DNA from: Bog-756 sp043784065
GTDB taxonomy: Bacteria > Actinomycetota > Acidimicrobiia > Acidimicrobiales > RAAP-2
NCBI GenBank assembly: GCA_043784065.1
Contig: JAYVYR010000034.1
Span: 1-6,819 of the forward strand
Direction: 5' to 3'
DNA: 6,819 nucleotides
In this document: positions 6,145 to 6,819 of the stretch, piece after piece
Layout of the letters: every line of letters starts with the position of its first letter
Position numbering within the stretch: position 1 is the first letter of the stretch
Translations under genes and position numbers: made by a program
The notes under the pieces: generated by a model
Databases searched by the model: none
What the model saw: only the letters and a program-made list of their open reading frames with translations
Told to the model about the DNA's origin: nothing

Positions 6145-6459
6145 ACGGGAAGAGAGCCAAGTAGACGACATCCGATCCGTGACCGTGGCGGCCGAGCGGA
6201 TTGGTGGGCATGGACGGCGCACTTCCCGGCACGGCCTCGGCGGATCGCTTCAGGCCTTCGGTGGCGAGCATGGAACCCGGGGCGATGACGTTGACCCGGA
6301 TGCCGCAGGGACCCCACCGCCGAAGCGCAGGTAGGGGTGCAGGTGCGGGTGAGCGAGTCCACGGCCGACTTGGCCGCAGATTCAGCGCCTCGCCCTGGCC
6401 AAGACCGGACCCTTGCCGCGCGCAGTCAGCCGGGCCTTCAACGAGCGTCGCTAGGCGCG

Positions 6460-6514
6460 GGGTTTTACGTGAGGCAACGAATCTCCGTTGAAGCAGGGTT
6501 TGACATGAGGCAAC
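6460..6514. repeat. Two imperfect 19-bp direct repeats, 36 bp apart
   Basis: GGGTTTTACGTGAGGCAAC (6460-6478) and GGGTTTGACATGAGGCAAC (6496-6514) match at 17 of 19 positions. Read on the minus strand in one frame, both encode LPHVKP and both mismatches are synonymous (CAT/CAC and GTC/GTA). LPHVK-like helices precede the IVNISS-type strand in many short-chain dehydrogenases, so the unit may be a duplicated piece of that gene. An 8-bp inverted repeat, CTTCAACG (6436-6443) with CGTTGAAG (6486-6493), overlaps the region. A mobile-element end is the alternative, but no transposase or target duplication is visible. Confidence 0.65.
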
Positions 6515-6819
6515 AGGCGACGGCCTTGAACCCGTTTGGGGAGTTTGCCGACATCGGGGCGCAAAGGTTGCCGGCGGCGTTGTCGACCAGGACATCGAGC
6601 GGGCCTCGTTCAGCCACCACGCCGTCGGCCACAGCCCGCACGGATTCGGCAACGCGCACATCGCACACGTCGAACGAAACGTCTAGTCCCTCGGCTGCAA
6701 GCTCGGCCACTGCTGCTTCGAGCACGTCCTGCTTCCGGCTGGCCATCACCACGGAGCCACCATCAGCTCCGAGGACCCGGCCGATCTCCTTGCCGATCCC
6801 GGTTGCACCACCGGTGACC

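Larger units (their letters stand above)
6042..6819 (-). pseudogene. Short-chain dehydrogenase/reductase (2,4-dienoyl-CoA reductase-like), decayed, 5' partial
   Basis: The first 100 visible residues (bases 6818-6519) are intact. They include the NAD(P)-binding motif VTGGATGIGKEIG, SRKQDVLEAAVAEL, and LDVLVDNAAGNLCAP (residues 75-88), where the usual NNAAG reads DNAAG, then SPNGFKAV. About 48 codons later the same frame resumes at ESAAKSAVDSLTRT, which contains the conserved lysine. In between, the expected serine/active-site block is unrecognisable and holds TAA and TGA codons. A further shift leads to RRWGPCGIRVNVIAPGSM, ATEGLKR, NPLGRHG and VVYLALF. An 8-bp expansion then shifts it back to AARFVSGQVIAVDGA and a stop at 6042. 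At least three frame changes are needed, so no active enzyme is possible as written. The resemblance to the dienoyl-CoA reductase branch rests on the NAAGN, SPNGFK and NPLGR phrases. It converges on the carboxyltransferase with only 20 bases between stops. Confidence 0.87.

Noticed and set aside
6353..6454. Plus-strand reading RLALAKTGPLPRAVSRAFNE ending at TAG 6452, considered as a transposase tail
   Set aside because: Opened only from 6353, partly antisense to conserved dehydrogenase codons, and matches no transposase family I can name.
6442..6514. 36-bp periodicity considered as a CRISPR repeat
   Set aside because: Only two copies of a 19-bp match with 17-base spacing, mismatches fall at synonymous codon positions, and there are no cas genes.

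Overview
The window is GC-rich with GTG starts and GC-biased third positions. It carries families common in Actinobacteria: an NrtR-type NAD regulator, a DUF4232 lipoprotein, and an actinobacterial-style acyl-CoA carboxylase carboxyltransferase. A free-living high-GC actinobacterium, perhaps an acidimicrobial lineage, is the best guess. This is inferred from family content and composition, not from a marker gene.

Layout. Bases 1-617 (+) hold the 3' part of an NrtR-like Nudix/winged-helix regulator, which converges on a maltose O-acetyltransferase-type hexapeptide enzyme (680-1261, -). The next 356 bases have no intact gene. They contain an apparent C-terminal scrap of an EAL-domain protein (1322-1402, -) and a perfect 19-nt palindrome (1457-1475) that looks like an operator. 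At 1618-1944 (+) is the N-terminal stub of a phytoene-desaturase-like FAD oxidoreductase. It runs in frame, through about 290 bases of unrecognisable sequence, into a small cupin gene (2239-2643, +). An AHSA1/SRPBCC gene (2697-3143, +) follows with a strong Shine-Dalgarno. On the minus strand lie a secreted DUF4232 lipoprotein (3246-3926) and an unrecognised 128-residue protein (4023-4409), separated by a nested inverted repeat.

The right third holds two convergent lipid-metabolism genes, both broken. The carboxyltransferase (4521-6021, +) has a nonsense codon at codon 14, a -1 shift in a G run, and another -1 shift near the C terminus. Rejoining the frames restores a full-length protein ending in a typical family tail. 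The short-chain dehydrogenase of the 2,4-dienoyl-CoA reductase type (6042-6819, -) is more decayed. Its middle is scrambled around a duplicated LPHVKP-coding segment, and its end is shifted by an extra copy of an 8-bp unit.

Functional picture. Intact genes cover NAD-linked regulation, sugar or CoA-dependent acetylation, a cupin, a small-ligand SRPBCC protein and an envelope lipoprotein. I see no single pathway joining them. The broken pair suggests either a decaying fatty-acid locus or locally poor sequence, and I cannot decide between these from the sequence alone. I found no CRISPR array, tRNA, rRNA, intact insertion sequence or convincing novel defence system.
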